Shown here: positions 55,092-64,000 of the stretch, in pieces
How positions within the stretch are numbered: the first letter of the stretch is position 1
Layout: each line of letters opens with the position of its first letter
Source: Prescottella subtropica
Lineage (GTDB): Bacteria > Actinomycetota > Actinomycetes > Mycobacteriales > Mycobacteriaceae
NCBI RefSeq assembly: GCF_005434945.1
Contig: NZ_SKCH01000002.1
Coordinates: 248,001 to 312,000 of the forward strand
DNA: 64,000 bases
Direction of reading: 5' to 3'
Program-made: the position numbers and the translations under genes
The notes under the pieces: generated by a model
The model's input: only the letters and a program-made list of their open reading frames with translations
The model's database searches: none
What the model was told of the DNA's origin: nothing

Positions 55092-55987
55092 GCGGAGACC
55101 ACCTCTCGGAACAGTTCGGTCAGGGACGGTTTACGGACCGCGAACTCGTGCACGGGCCCGGTCTTCAGTGCGGCCTGCAGGACCGCCTGGTCGTCGGCGG
55201 CGCCGCTCATCGACAGCACGGTGCGGCCGGTGTCGTGGCTGACGACCGTCACCCCGAACAGATGGTCGGCCCAGCCGGCCGGCGCGTTCGGTGCATGCAC
55301 TTCCAGGAGGACGTCGCCGCTGCCGCGCAGTTCGTCGACGGTGCCGATCGAGGTCATCCGGCCCTTCGAGATGATGCCGACACGGTCGCACAGGCGCTGC
55401 ACCAGATCCAGCTGATGGCTCGAGAAGATCACCGGGACACCGGTGTTCGCCTTCTCCACCAGCACGTCGCTCATGACGTCGACGGCGACCGGGTCCAGGC
55501 CCGAGAACGGCTCGTCGAGGATGAGGACCGCCGGATCGTGCACCAGGGCGGCGGCGAGCTGTACCCGTTGCTGGTTGCCCAGGCTCAGGGCGTCGACGGT
55601 GTCGTTCGTGCGGGCGGCGATGCCGAGGCGTTCCGTCCACCGGTGGGTGGCGTCGGCGGCCTCTTTCCGTGAAAGCCCGTGCAGCTCCGCGAAATAGGTG
55701 AGCTGCTCGCCGACCTTCATCTTCGGGTACAGGCCGCGTTCCTCGGGCATGTAGCCGATCGAACGGCGCACCTCGAGGTCGACGGGCCGGCCGCCGAGCC
55801 GCACTTCACCGGCGTCCGCGGCGAGCACACCGAGCGCGATCCGCATCGTCGTCGTCTTGCCGGCGCCGTTGCTACCGACGAACCCGAAGATCTCGCCGGG
55901 GCGGACCTCGAAACTCAGGCCCTCGAGTGCGACGACGTCGCCGTACCGTTTCGCGATGCCGTCGAAAGCGAGTGTCTGACCGGTCAT
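55088..55987 (-). CDS. ABC transporter ATPase (NatA-like)
   Basis: A 299-residue ATPase. Walker A is GSNGAGKTTT, the signature LSLGNQQRVQLAAAL, Walker B LILDEPFSGLDP, and the switch His is in SSHQLD. The C-terminal ~70 residues form a DUF4162-like regulatory domain. It energises the adjacent permease. The start ATG 55987 overlaps the regulator's stop (ATGA). Confidence 0.94.
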   Translation of the reverse strand: MTGQTLAFDGIAKRYGDVVALEGLSFEVRPGEIFGFVGSNGAGKTTTMRIALGVLAADAGEVRLGGRPVDLEVRRSIGYMPEERGLYPKMKVGEQLTYFAELHGLSRKEAADATHRWTERLGIAARTNDTVDALSLGNQQRVQLAAALVHDPAVLILDEPFSGLDPVAVDVMSDVLVEKANTGVPVIFSSHQLDLVQRLCDRVGIISKGRMTSIGTVDELRGSGDVLLEVHAPNAPAGWADHLFGVTVVSHDTGRTVLSMSGAADDQAVLQAALKTGPVHEFAVRKPSLTELFREVVSA

Positions 55988-56271
55988 TCCATCTCCTGTC
56001 GGTCGTCTGTGTCGGATCGGTACAACTCGGTGCTCAGCGGCCCGAACTCGGTGCGGGAGAACACCGCCTCGACGGGAAGCTCGAACACCGTGCAGATCCG
56101 CAGGGCGAGGTCGAGGCTGGGGTAGTGGTCCCCCCGTTCGAGGGCGCCGACGGTCTGCGGGTTCACGTCGATCGCCTCGGCGAGCTGGGCGCGGCTCATC
56201 TTCCGTTCCGCACGCAGCACGGCGATGCGATTGAAGATGGGGAGGCCTGCTCCCCGTCGCACCGGACTCAC
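55984..56271 (-). CDS. HTH (Cro/C1-type) regulator of the ABC transporter operon
   Basis: A 95-residue protein with a HTH_3 domain (about 16-70: LRAERKMSRAQLAEAIDVNPQTVGALERGDHYPSLDLALRI split over the fold) and a short tail. It resembles the small regulators that precede NatAB-type operons. I chose GTG 56271 because the promoter at 56279-56307 would start transcription at that codon. An operator-like palindrome covers the same promoter, so autorepression is likely. Confidence 0.87.
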   Translation of the reverse strand: MSPVRRGAGLPIFNRIAVLRAERKMSRAQLAEAIDVNPQTVGALERGDHYPSLDLALRICTVFELPVEAVFSRTEFGPLSTELYRSDTDDRQEME

Positions 56272-56278
56272 GCATCGG

Positions 56279-56307
56279 AGTGTTGGGAAAACCCAACAAG
56301 TTGTCAA
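56279..56307 (-). promoter_or_regulatory. Promoter with operator palindrome, HTH/ABC operon
   Basis: On the minus strand TTGACA (56307-56302), 17 bases, AACACT (56284-56279), then seven bases to GTG. TGTTGGG-AAAA-CCCAACA (56281-56298) is a perfect 7-bp inverted repeat across spacer and -10, ideal for a repressor. Confidence 0.65.
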
Positions 56308-56371
56308 GTTGAACGGCGGTCCAGGACAGTCGTGACCGGGCCGGTACGACGCCCTGTAGTAATCTTCGTTC

Positions 56372-56911
56372 ATGCGGTCCGGGCCAGGTGAGGAGCTTGC
56401 ACGTCATGTGCGTGGCCTCGCCGTCGCCGGATCCGTCGTCGCCCTCGGCGTGGGGGCGCACGGACTGGCCGGTGGCAGCCTCCCCCACGGCGTGACCCTG
56501 CTGATGCTCGGCGGTGTCGCCGCGATCCTGGCGGCGGTCGTCACGGCGATCCCCTCACTCGCCACCCGGCCGGCCGGACTCGTCCCGGTCCTGGCGACCG
56601 GGCAGGTCCTCTCACACCTCGCGCTGACACTCGGGGACGCGCACGGATCGCACACCGGCACGCATGCGAGCGTGCCGATGCTGCTCACCCACACCGTGGC
56701 CGTGCTGCTGTGCGCGTCGCTCATCGCGGCCGCCGAACGGATCGGCCCCCGCGCGCTCGCGGCCCTGCACCGGATCCTGCCGCGACTGCTCGCCGCACTG
56801 CCGGTCCGGCTCGAACCGTCCCGGCCGCACGTGATCGCCGACGTACGTCCGGTGGTCGTGCACCTCGGGGTCGGATCGATCGCCCGCCGCGGCCCACCCG
56901 CCGTCGTCTGA
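56372..56911 (+). CDS. Membrane protein with His-rich loop, copper-locus partner
   Basis: A 179-residue protein with about four helices in the first 125 residues. A loop GDAHGSHTGTHASVP then a further His could bind metal. The last 55 residues are Arg/Pro-rich and probably cytoplasmic. No family is recognised. It precedes, on the same strand, genes for a periplasmic copper chaperone and a DyP peroxidase, so a role in copper or haem handling is plausible. ATG 56372. Confidence 0.65.
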   Translation: MRSGPGEELARHVRGLAVAGSVVALGVGAHGLAGGSLPHGVTLLMLGGVAAILAAVVTAIPSLATRPAGLVPVLATGQVLSHLALTLGDAHGSHTGTHASVPMLLTHTVAVLLCASLIAAAERIGPRALAALHRILPRLLAALPVRLEPSRPHVIADVRPVVVHLGVGSIARRGPPAVV

Positions 56912-56987
56912 CATCCCTCTGTACCTCACCGCGTCCGGCCCGGCTGCCGTCGACGCGCATTCCCCTATGCCTCGAAAGGCAACACAC

Positions 56988-57509
56988 ATGACACGGTTCG
57001 CCCGTACCCGCATCGTCGCCGTCGCCGTCGGTGCGGCCGCCGCCGTCGGACTCGCCCTCACCGGTTGTAGCAGTGACACCCCGAACACGACCGACACCGC
57101 GGCGATCTCGCTGCAGGACTCGTGGGTCAAGGCCGCCGACAGCGGCGTCACCGCGATGTTCGGCACGATCGTCAACGACTCCGACGACGCCGTCACCCTC
57201 ACCTCGGTGACGACGACCGTCTCGCCGCGCGTCGAACTGCACGAGACCGCACCCGACGGCACCGGTGCCATGAAGATGCGGCAGAAGGACGGCGGCGTCA
57301 CTGTTGCCGCCCACGACAGCTACGAACTCGCCCCCGGCGGCGACCACATCATGCTGTTCGACCTGCCGGCGCCCGTGCAGGCCGGCGCCGACGTGACGTT
57401 CACGTTCGAGTTCGCCGACGGTGCCACCACCGAGTTCACCTCCCAGGTACGGGATTTCACCGGAGCCCGCGAGGACTACGGCACGCACGGCGAGTCGCAC
57501 GATGGCTGA
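56988..57509 (+). CDS. PCu(A)C-type copper chaperone lipoprotein
   Basis: A 173-residue lipoprotein (lipobox LTGC, about residue 26) with a PCuAC domain. The metal ligands fit the family pattern H-x(n)-M...H-x-M: VELHETAPDGTGAMKMR and GGDHIMLFD. Family members deliver Cu(I), for example to cytochrome oxidase. The C-terminus ends HGESHDG, further potential ligands. ATG 56988 is chosen over 56967 for signal-peptide layout. It overlaps the DyP gene by 8 bp. Confidence 0.92.
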   Translation: MTRFARTRIVAVAVGAAAAVGLALTGCSSDTPNTTDTAAISLQDSWVKAADSGVTAMFGTIVNDSDDAVTLTSVTTTVSPRVELHETAPDGTGAMKMRQKDGGVTVAAHDSYELAPGGDHIMLFDLPAPVQAGADVTFTFEFADGATTEFTSQVRDFTGAREDYGTHGESHDG

Positions 57510-58695
57510 CCTGAGCCGACGCCGGCTGTTCGGGGTCGGGGCCGCCGCCGCGGTCGGCGGTGCCGGCCTCGGCCTCGGCGCGGGCGTGCTCACGGGGCGG
57601 CCCGCCCAGGCCGGGCCGGTACCGGCGACGGTGCCGTTCCGCGGCGACCATCAGGCCGGTATCGAGACGCCACCGCCCGCACACACCACGTTCGTCGGCC
57701 TCGACCTGCGGCCCGGCATCGACCGGGCCGCCCTGGTCCGGCTCATGCGGGTGTGGACCGACGACGCCGCCCGCCTCACCGCCGGCCGGGGCGCCCTCGC
57801 CGACACCGAACCGGACCTGGCGGTCGTGCCGGCCCGACTCACCGTCACCGTCGGGTTCGGCCCCGGCCTGTTCCGAGTCGCCGGCCTCGACGGCCGTCGG
57901 CCGTCGTGGTGTACCCCGTTGCCGCCGTTCGAGATCGACCGGCTCGAACCGCGATGGAGCGACGGCGACCTGCTGCTGCAGATCGGGTCCGACGACCCCG
58001 TCACGATCGCGCACACGCTGCGGGTGCTGCTCAAGGCGTCCCGGGGTACCGCCACCGTCCGCTGGACGCAGCGCGGCTTCCGCCGGGCCCGCGGCAGCGA
58101 AGCCGCCGGCACCACGATGCGCAACCTCATGGGGCAGGTCGACGGCACGATCAACCCGGAAGCCGGGACCGACGACTTCGACCGGGTCGTGTGGAACGAC
58201 GGCACCGAACAGCCGTGGCTGGCGGGCGGCACATCGATCGTCATCCGTCGCATCCACCTCGACCTCGACGGCTGGGACGAACTCGACACCCCTGTCCGCG
58301 ACGAGGTGATGGGACGCCGCCAATCCACCGGCGCACCCCTGACAGGTGAATCCGAGTTCGACGCACCGGATTTCGAGGCCGTCAACGCCGGCGGACTGCC
58401 GATCATCCCCGAGTTCTCGCACGTCGCGCGGGCCCGGCCGATGGCATCCGATGAACGGTTCCTACGCCGCGGCTACAACTACGACGAGCACCCCGACGCC
58501 GCCGGCATCTCCGACTCCGGCCTGATCTTCGTCACCTATCAGGCCGACGTCACCCGCCAGTACCTGCCCGTCCAACAACGCCTCGCCGACGGCGACATGT
58601 TCAACCGCTGGTCGATCCCCGTCGGCTCCGCGGTGTTCGCGATCCCACCCGGCTGCCGCGACGGCGAGTACCTGGGGCAGGGGGTTCTCGGGTAG
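57502..58695 (+). CDS. Tat-exported DyP-type haem peroxidase
   Basis: A 397-residue protein. The twin-arginine signal (SRRRLFGVGAAAAVGG) is at residues 5-20. The DyP domain contains the GxxDG motif in MGQVDGTINP, the proximal haem His in EFSHVARA, and the distal Arg region in LRRGYNYDEH. DyP peroxidases oxidise dyes, lignin-like compounds or porphyrins with hydrogen peroxide; EfeB-type members can free iron from haem. Coupling to the copper chaperone is conserved in several actinobacteria. Confidence 0.94.
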   Translation: MADLSRRRLFGVGAAAAVGGAGLGLGAGVLTGRPAQAGPVPATVPFRGDHQAGIETPPPAHTTFVGLDLRPGIDRAALVRLMRVWTDDAARLTAGRGALADTEPDLAVVPARLTVTVGFGPGLFRVAGLDGRRPSWCTPLPPFEIDRLEPRWSDGDLLLQIGSDDPVTIAHTLRVLLKASRGTATVRWTQRGFRRARGSEAAGTTMRNLMGQVDGTINPEAGTDDFDRVVWNDGTEQPWLAGGTSIVIRRIHLDLDGWDELDTPVRDEVMGRRQSTGAPLTGESEFDAPDFEAVNAGGLPIIPEFSHVARARPMASDERFLRRGYNYDEHPDAAGISDSGLIFVTYQADVTRQYLPVQQRLADGDMFNRWSIPVGSAVFAIPPGCRDGEYLGQGVLG

Positions 58696-58705
58696 GCGCT
58701 CCGCA

Positions 58706-58744
58706 CCTGTGCGCCTTTTTGGTAGTAGCAGCTACCAAAAAGGC

Positions 58745-58751
<7 letters not shown>
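58706..58751. repeat. Extragenic palindrome, family B copy 2
   Basis: Arms of 20 bp (58706-58725 and 58732-58751) with a TAGCAG loop match except at one base. That base, T at 58745, converts GCGCAC to GCTCAC and so creates the TGA stop of the ABC-F gene on the minus strand. It lies between converging genes. Confidence 0.9.
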
Positions 58752-60382
<1,631 letters not shown>

Positions 60383-60450
60383 CCGCAGATCATCCCAGGT
60401 CGACACCGACCCCGGCCGCCGGTGTCTCTGGTCACATGCGGTGAACGGCA

Positions 60451-60491
60451 TTGCCCGTGTCGGACCCCGCTCGTATATTCCACACCGAATA
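60451..60491 (+). promoter_or_regulatory. padR-MFS promoter with operator palindrome
   Basis: TTGCCC (60451-60456), 17 bases, TATATT (60474-60479). ATATTC-CACACC-GAATAT (60475-60492) is an inverted repeat overlapping the -10 and expected start, a probable site for the PadR product. Confidence 0.6.
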
Positions 60492-60515
60492 TTCGACGAG
60501 AAAGTGGGGGTGGCG

Positions 60516-61124
60516 ATGCTGCCGCGATCGGTCACCTCGCTCGGCGTCTCGGTGCTCGCGCTGCTGTTCGAGCGGCCCATGCATCCGTACGAGATGTGGC
60601 AGGTCCTCCGCGACCGCAGCAAGGATCGGATCGTCAAGGTGCGGCCGGGGTCGCTCTACCACGCGGTCGAACGACTCGAACGGGACGAACTCGTCGCCGT
60701 CACGGGTGTCGACCGGCAGGGCAATCGTCCGGAGCGGACGGTCTACGAGATCACCGCGTCCGGCAGGGATGCCGTCCGGCAGTGGGTGGCGGACACCGTG
60801 CGGGTTCCCGCGCTCGAGTACCCGCGGTTCACGCTCGGGCTGTCCGAACTGCACAACCTGCCGTCGGGGGAGGCGCTCACGCTGCTCGACGAGCGCATCG
60901 CCGCACTGGCCGCGCAGCTCGCCGACTTCGAGGAGTTGGCGGCGCTCTCTCGGGACGTCCCGGAACTGTTCACCGTCCCGTTCGCGTACACCCGGGCGAT
61001 GGTCCGGGCCGAGTCGGACTGGCTGCGTACGTTCGTCGAACGTGTCCGCGCCGGCGACGTGCCGTGGGTCACCGACCCCCATCTCGCATCACTGGAGTTC
61101 ACCGATCTGAAGGGCACTCGATGA
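60516..61124 (+). CDS. PadR family regulator
   Basis: A 202-residue protein. Its winged-helix N-half (SLGVSVLALLFERPMHPYEMWQVL, GSLYHAVERLERDELV, YEITASGRD) and helical C-half (Vir_act_alpha_C type) define PadR. Such proteins typically repress a neighbouring drug exporter. ATG 60516 follows a G-rich stretch; GTG 60510 is possible. The stop overlaps the MFS start. Confidence 0.92.
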   Translation: MLPRSVTSLGVSVLALLFERPMHPYEMWQVLRDRSKDRIVKVRPGSLYHAVERLERDELVAVTGVDRQGNRPERTVYEITASGRDAVRQWVADTVRVPALEYPRFTLGLSELHNLPSGEALTLLDERIAALAAQLADFEELAALSRDVPELFTVPFAYTRAMVRAESDWLRTFVERVRAGDVPWVTDPHLASLEFTDLKGTR

Positions 61125-62623
61125 CTACCGTAAGCAGGCCGTGGCCGGCCCTCTGGGCCCTGTGCCTGGGCTTCTTCATGATCCTCGTCGACAGCACGAT
61201 CGTCGCCGTCGCGAACCCGGTCATCACCGCGGACCTGGGCGCCGACGTCAACGCGGTCATCTGGGTGACGAGCGCGTACCTGCTCGCGTACGCGGTGCCG
61301 CTGCTGGTGACCGGACGGCTCGGCGACCGGTTCGGCCCGAAGAACATGTACCTGATCGGCCTGACCGTGTTCACGCTGGCCTCGCTGTGGTGTGGCCTGG
61401 CCGGCGGCATCGAGATGCTCATCGTGGCCCGCGTGTTCCAGGGGCTCGGTGCCGCGCTGATGACGCCGCAGACGATGTCCGTCATCACCCGGATCTTCCC
61501 GCCCGACAAGCGCGGCACGGCGATGGGCCTGTGGGGGTCGGTGGCCGGTGTCGCGATGCTCGTCGGCCCGATCCTCGGCGGTGTCCTCGTCGACAATCTC
61601 GGCTGGGAGTGGATCTTCTTCGTCAACGTCCCGGTCGGTGTCGTCGCGTTCGTGCTCGCGTGGAAGCTGGTGCCGGCGCTGCCGACCAGCAACCACAAGT
61701 TCGACATGGTCGGTGTCGCACTCAGCGCGATCGGCCTGTTCTGCATCGTGTTCGGCCTGCAGGAAGGCAATTCGTACGACTGGGACGGCCGCACGTGGGG
61801 GCTGATCGCCGCCGGTGTCGTCGTCATGGGTGTGTTCGTGTGGTGGCAGAGCGTCAACCGCAGCGAGCCGCTGGTGCCGTTGGGCCTGTTCAAGGACCGC
61901 AACTTCTCGGTCGCCAACATCGGCATCGCGACGATGGGTTTCTCGATCACCGGCGTGATGCTGCCGTTCATGTTCTACGCGCAGTCCGTCACCGGGCTGT
62001 CCCCGACGCGGTCGGCGCTGCTGATGGCGCCGATGGCGGTGGTGACCGGGGTGATCGCCCCGTTCGTCGGACGGCTGGTGGACCGGGCGCATCCGCGGAT
62101 GATCGCCGGACCGGGTTTCCTGGTGTTCGCGCTCGCCACCGCCTGGCTGGCGACGCGGCTCACCCCGTCGACTGCGATCTGGGAGATCCTGCTGGCGATG
62201 GCACTGATCGGTGCGTCCAACGCGTTCATCTGGGCGCCGCTCGCGGCGACCGCGACCCGCAACCTGCCGCCGGAGCGGGCCGGCGCCGGGTCCGGCGTCT
62301 ACAACACCACCCGGCAGATCGGCGCCGTGCTCGGCAGCGCCGCGATGGGTGCGCTCATGACGTCCCGGATCACCGCCGAACTGTCCACGGTCGGCGTCTC
62401 GGCCGGCTCGAAGATCAGCGAGGGCTTCCACGGTCAGCTCCCGGAGATGGTGCGCGAACCGTTCTCCCAGGCGATGGCGCAGTCGGCGATGCTGCCGGCG
62501 GCCGTGCTCATGCTCGGCTTCGCGGTGGTGCTGTTCTTCGTCAATCCGCGCGCCGGATCCGCGGCGCCCGAAGCGTCGACGACTCCGGACGGCGACACCG
62601 AGGCCGTCACGGCGCGGAGCTGA
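61121..62623 (+). CDS. MFS drug/H+ antiporter, DHA2 (EmrB/QacA) family
   Basis: A 500-residue protein with 14 predicted helices. It has LVDSTIVAVANPVI in helix 1, GRLGDRFGPKN in loop 2-3, and ARVFQGLGAALMTPQTMS with GPILGGVLVD, the motif C-like antiporter segment. It probably exports drugs or lipophilic cations under PadR control. ATG 61121 overlaps the padR stop. Confidence 0.94.
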   Translation: MTTVSRPWPALWALCLGFFMILVDSTIVAVANPVITADLGADVNAVIWVTSAYLLAYAVPLLVTGRLGDRFGPKNMYLIGLTVFTLASLWCGLAGGIEMLIVARVFQGLGAALMTPQTMSVITRIFPPDKRGTAMGLWGSVAGVAMLVGPILGGVLVDNLGWEWIFFVNVPVGVVAFVLAWKLVPALPTSNHKFDMVGVALSAIGLFCIVFGLQEGNSYDWDGRTWGLIAAGVVVMGVFVWWQSVNRSEPLVPLGLFKDRNFSVANIGIATMGFSITGVMLPFMFYAQSVTGLSPTRSALLMAPMAVVTGVIAPFVGRLVDRAHPRMIAGPGFLVFALATAWLATRLTPSTAIWEILLAMALIGASNAFIWAPLAATATRNLPPERAGAGSGVYNTTRQIGAVLGSAAMGALMTSRITAELSTVGVSAGSKISEGFHGQLPEMVREPFSQAMAQSAMLPAAVLMLGFAVVLFFVNPRAGSAAPEASTTPDGDTEAVTARS

Positions 62624-62647
62624 CACGGACGGGCGCTGACCCCCCGA

Positions 62648-62700
62648 CGCGGGCGGTTGCTGTGCAGAACACCGAGAGGAGTTCACAGCAACCGCCCGCG
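62648..62700. repeat. Extragenic palindrome, family C copy 2
   Basis: Perfect 17-bp arms (CGCGGGCGGTTGCTGTG at 62648-62664 and complement at 62684-62700). The core CGGGCGGTTG is shared with 14702-14758. It lies between converging genes and may terminate both. Confidence 0.85.
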
Positions 62701-62720
62701 GCGCGTCGGGACGATGCCCG

Positions 62721-63200
62721 TCAGAACCGCGCCGGCGCCGGCATCGGATAGTCCTGGCCGTCGAGCCGGAAGTCGGCGAAGTCGAAACCGGGGACGACGA
62801 CGCAGCTCGCCAGGGTGGCGTCGTCGTCGATGGGGCGGGCCCGCTGCCACGTGCACGGGGGCACGACCACCTGCGGACTCTGCCCGGCGGACACGTCCGC
62901 GCCGAGGACGTGCCGGGTGACGTCGCCGGGCTCGCTGCCGCTGCCGCCGAGTTCGAGCAGCAGTGGGCTGCCGCGGTGGTACAGCCACAGTTCGGTGCCG
63001 CGGACCGCGTGCCACGCCGACCGCTGCCCGGCCCCGAGCAGGAACAGGATCGCCGTGCCCGCGGCGCGGGAGCCGGCGAACATGTTCGGCAGCGCGACGC
63101 CCGGCAGTTCGATGTCGCTGCGCCACGTCTCTCGGTACCAACCGCCCTCGGGGTGCGGTGCGAGTTCCAGGGATTCGGCCCACGCCGGAATGTCTGTCAC
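62721..63200 (-). CDS. DUF985 cupin-like protein
   Basis: A 159-residue RmlC-like cupin. Motifs are LAPHPEGGWYRETWRS, ILFLLGAGQRSAWHAVRGTELWLYHRG and FDFADFRL, which define DUF985. No active-site function is known. It starts at GTG 63200 (MTDIPAWAESLEL). It converges on the MFS gene. Confidence 0.88.
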   Translation of the reverse strand: MTDIPAWAESLELAPHPEGGWYRETWRSDIELPGVALPNMFAGSRAAGTAILFLLGAGQRSAWHAVRGTELWLYHRGSPLLLELGGSGSEPGDVTRHVLGADVSAGQSPQVVVPPCTWQRARPIDDDATLASCVVVPGFDFADFRLDGQDYPMPAPARF

Positions 63201-63260
63201 GAGACCATGTTGACGGCAAAGTGTGCGTATCGCGAGCGAAGCAGCGGAGGTGATGGTGGA

Positions 63261-63575
63261 ATGGTCCACATGACCCACCCGAGTGGAGATTCGGACGTTG
63301 GTACGGATTCGGTCGAAGGCGCCGAATCGCTTGTCGGGGCGCGTGTTTACGACCTCGGTGTCGGACCCATGATGCTCGACGTACCGGACGTGTCCGACGA
63401 CGACATCGTGGTGCGCTGCGCCGACGCGTGGACCGACGACGTCACCTACCTGGACCGGCATGTGCGGCGACGCTACGTGCTGGTTCCGCCGGGCTGGCCG
63501 GGCGTACTGCCCGCCGACGCCGTCGCGGTGCACTGCTCGACCCGCATCGTGTCGATCATGAAGGCCGCCAGCTGA
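63261..63575 (+). CDS. Small acidic protein, unknown
   Basis: A 104-residue protein with an acidic N-terminus (MVHMTHPSGDSDVGTDSVEG) and a conserved-looking core RVYDLGVGPMMLDVPDVSDDD ... YVLVPPGWPGVLPADAV. No membrane segment or known domain. GGAGGTGATGGTGGA lies just upstream, supporting translation; ATG 63270 is an alternative start. Confidence 0.6.
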   Translation: MVHMTHPSGDSDVGTDSVEGAESLVGARVYDLGVGPMMLDVPDVSDDDIVVRCADAWTDDVTYLDRHVRRRYVLVPPGWPGVLPADAVAVHCSTRIVSIMKAAS

Positions 63576-63685
63576 ACTGACGCCGCCGTTCCTGTGCATG
63601 CAGTGTCACAGATAGTCTTCTCGGTGCACCCGCCGCGGACCGTCCATCCGGGACGTCCCGCACACCGAGAAAGCGAGTGAGTCGG

Positions 63686-64000
63686 ATGATCGGGACCAGC
63701 CGTGACGGCCATGTGGTCACCCTCGAATTGCAGCGCCCGGACCGGCGCAACGCCCTCAGCGCCGCACTGTGTATCGCGTTGCGGGAGGCGCTCGAGCAGG
63801 CCGTCGCGGACGATGCCCGAGTGATCGTGCTGACCGGGCAGGGCACCGCGTTCTGCGCGGGCGCCGACCTGTCCGGTGACGTGTACGCCGAGGGCTTCAC
63901 CGATCACCTGCTCGCGATGCTGCACACGATCGACTCGATTCCGATCCCGGTGATCGCCGCGATCAACGGGCCGGCGGTCGGTGCCGGCACACAACTGGCG
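63686..64000 (+). CDS. Enoyl-CoA hydratase/isomerase (crotonase family), partial
   Basis: The first 105 codons of a crotonase-fold protein; the rest lies beyond the right edge. It shows VTLELQRPDRRNALSAAL, the oxyanion-hole segment GTAFCAGADLSG, and AAINGPAVGAGTQLA. The first catalytic Glu position cannot be judged because the domain is cut. A beta-oxidation role is likely. ATG 63686 is used; GTG 63677 is in frame. Confidence 0.9.
   Translation, partial: MIGTSRDGHVVTLELQRPDRRNALSAALCIALREALEQAVADDARVIVLTGQGTAFCAGADLSGDVYAEGFTDHLLAMLHTIDSIPIPVIAAINGPAVGAGTQLA

Overview
The window is high-GC DNA that reads as the chromosome of a mycolic-acid actinomycete, most likely Rhodococcus or a close relative. 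The basis is an antigen-85-type mycolyltransferase, an Mce protein, an Rpf resuscitation-promoting factor, SepH, and a gene order that follows the Mycobacterium tuberculosis Rv0858c-Rv0904c neighbourhood (dapC, XPB helicase, Rv0862c/0863, rpfA, cspB, DUF2771, MFS, MarR, TrmH, DUF2537, sepH, serC, citA, gltA, prrBA, accD3). I saw no rRNA, tRNA, CRISPR array, phage or insertion sequence.

Layout. 1-7.2 kb: a partial HSL-type esterase, TetR and AraC regulators, aminotransferase dapC, an ECF41 sigma factor tail-to-tail with a carboxymuconolactone-decarboxylase gene that carries an ECF41-like promoter, and an orphan Mce protein. 7.2-13.9 kb: XPB helicase with a DUF3239-like partner, three tiny ORFs, an Rv0862c-like protein, and rpfA behind a c-di-AMP (ydaO-type) riboswitch. 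14-19.4 kb: YccF, a small membrane protein, then a seven-gene same-strand locus with two SipW-type (Ser-His) signal peptidases, four proteins with SipW-type signal sequences and a related lipoprotein. 19.7-31.6 kb: cspB, DUF2771, MFS, a glutaminyl cyclase, DUF3027, a sacsin-like ATPase, PAP2, an AzgA-type permease, MarR, TrmH, DUF2537 and a DUF6928-like gene. 31.5-40.5 kb: sepH, serC, two citrate synthases (citA, gltA) around pdxH and an MFS gene, a tandem FKBP, and a mycolyltransferase.

40.6-48.7 kb: a three-module flippase-type membrane protein overlapping prrBA, then a DsbA-CcdA-RCC1 operon and an unrecognised gene. 48.9-53.9 kb: prpE, a secreted YVTN propeller, accD3. 53.9-56.3 kb: a self-regulated-looking HTH/ABC-2 transporter operon. 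56.3-58.7 kb: a His-containing membrane protein, PCu(A)C copper chaperone and Tat-exported DyP peroxidase. 58.7-64 kb: ABC-F ATPase, PadR-MFS pair, DUF985 cupin, a small unknown protein, and a partial enoyl-CoA hydratase.

Two genome-wide themes emerge. First, many starts lie only 6-8 nt downstream of a TANNNT-like -10 hexamer, which points to leaderless mRNAs and decides several start codons. Second, three families of long extragenic palindromes each occur twice. The most unusual system is the SipW/TasA-like locus at 14.8-19.4 kb.
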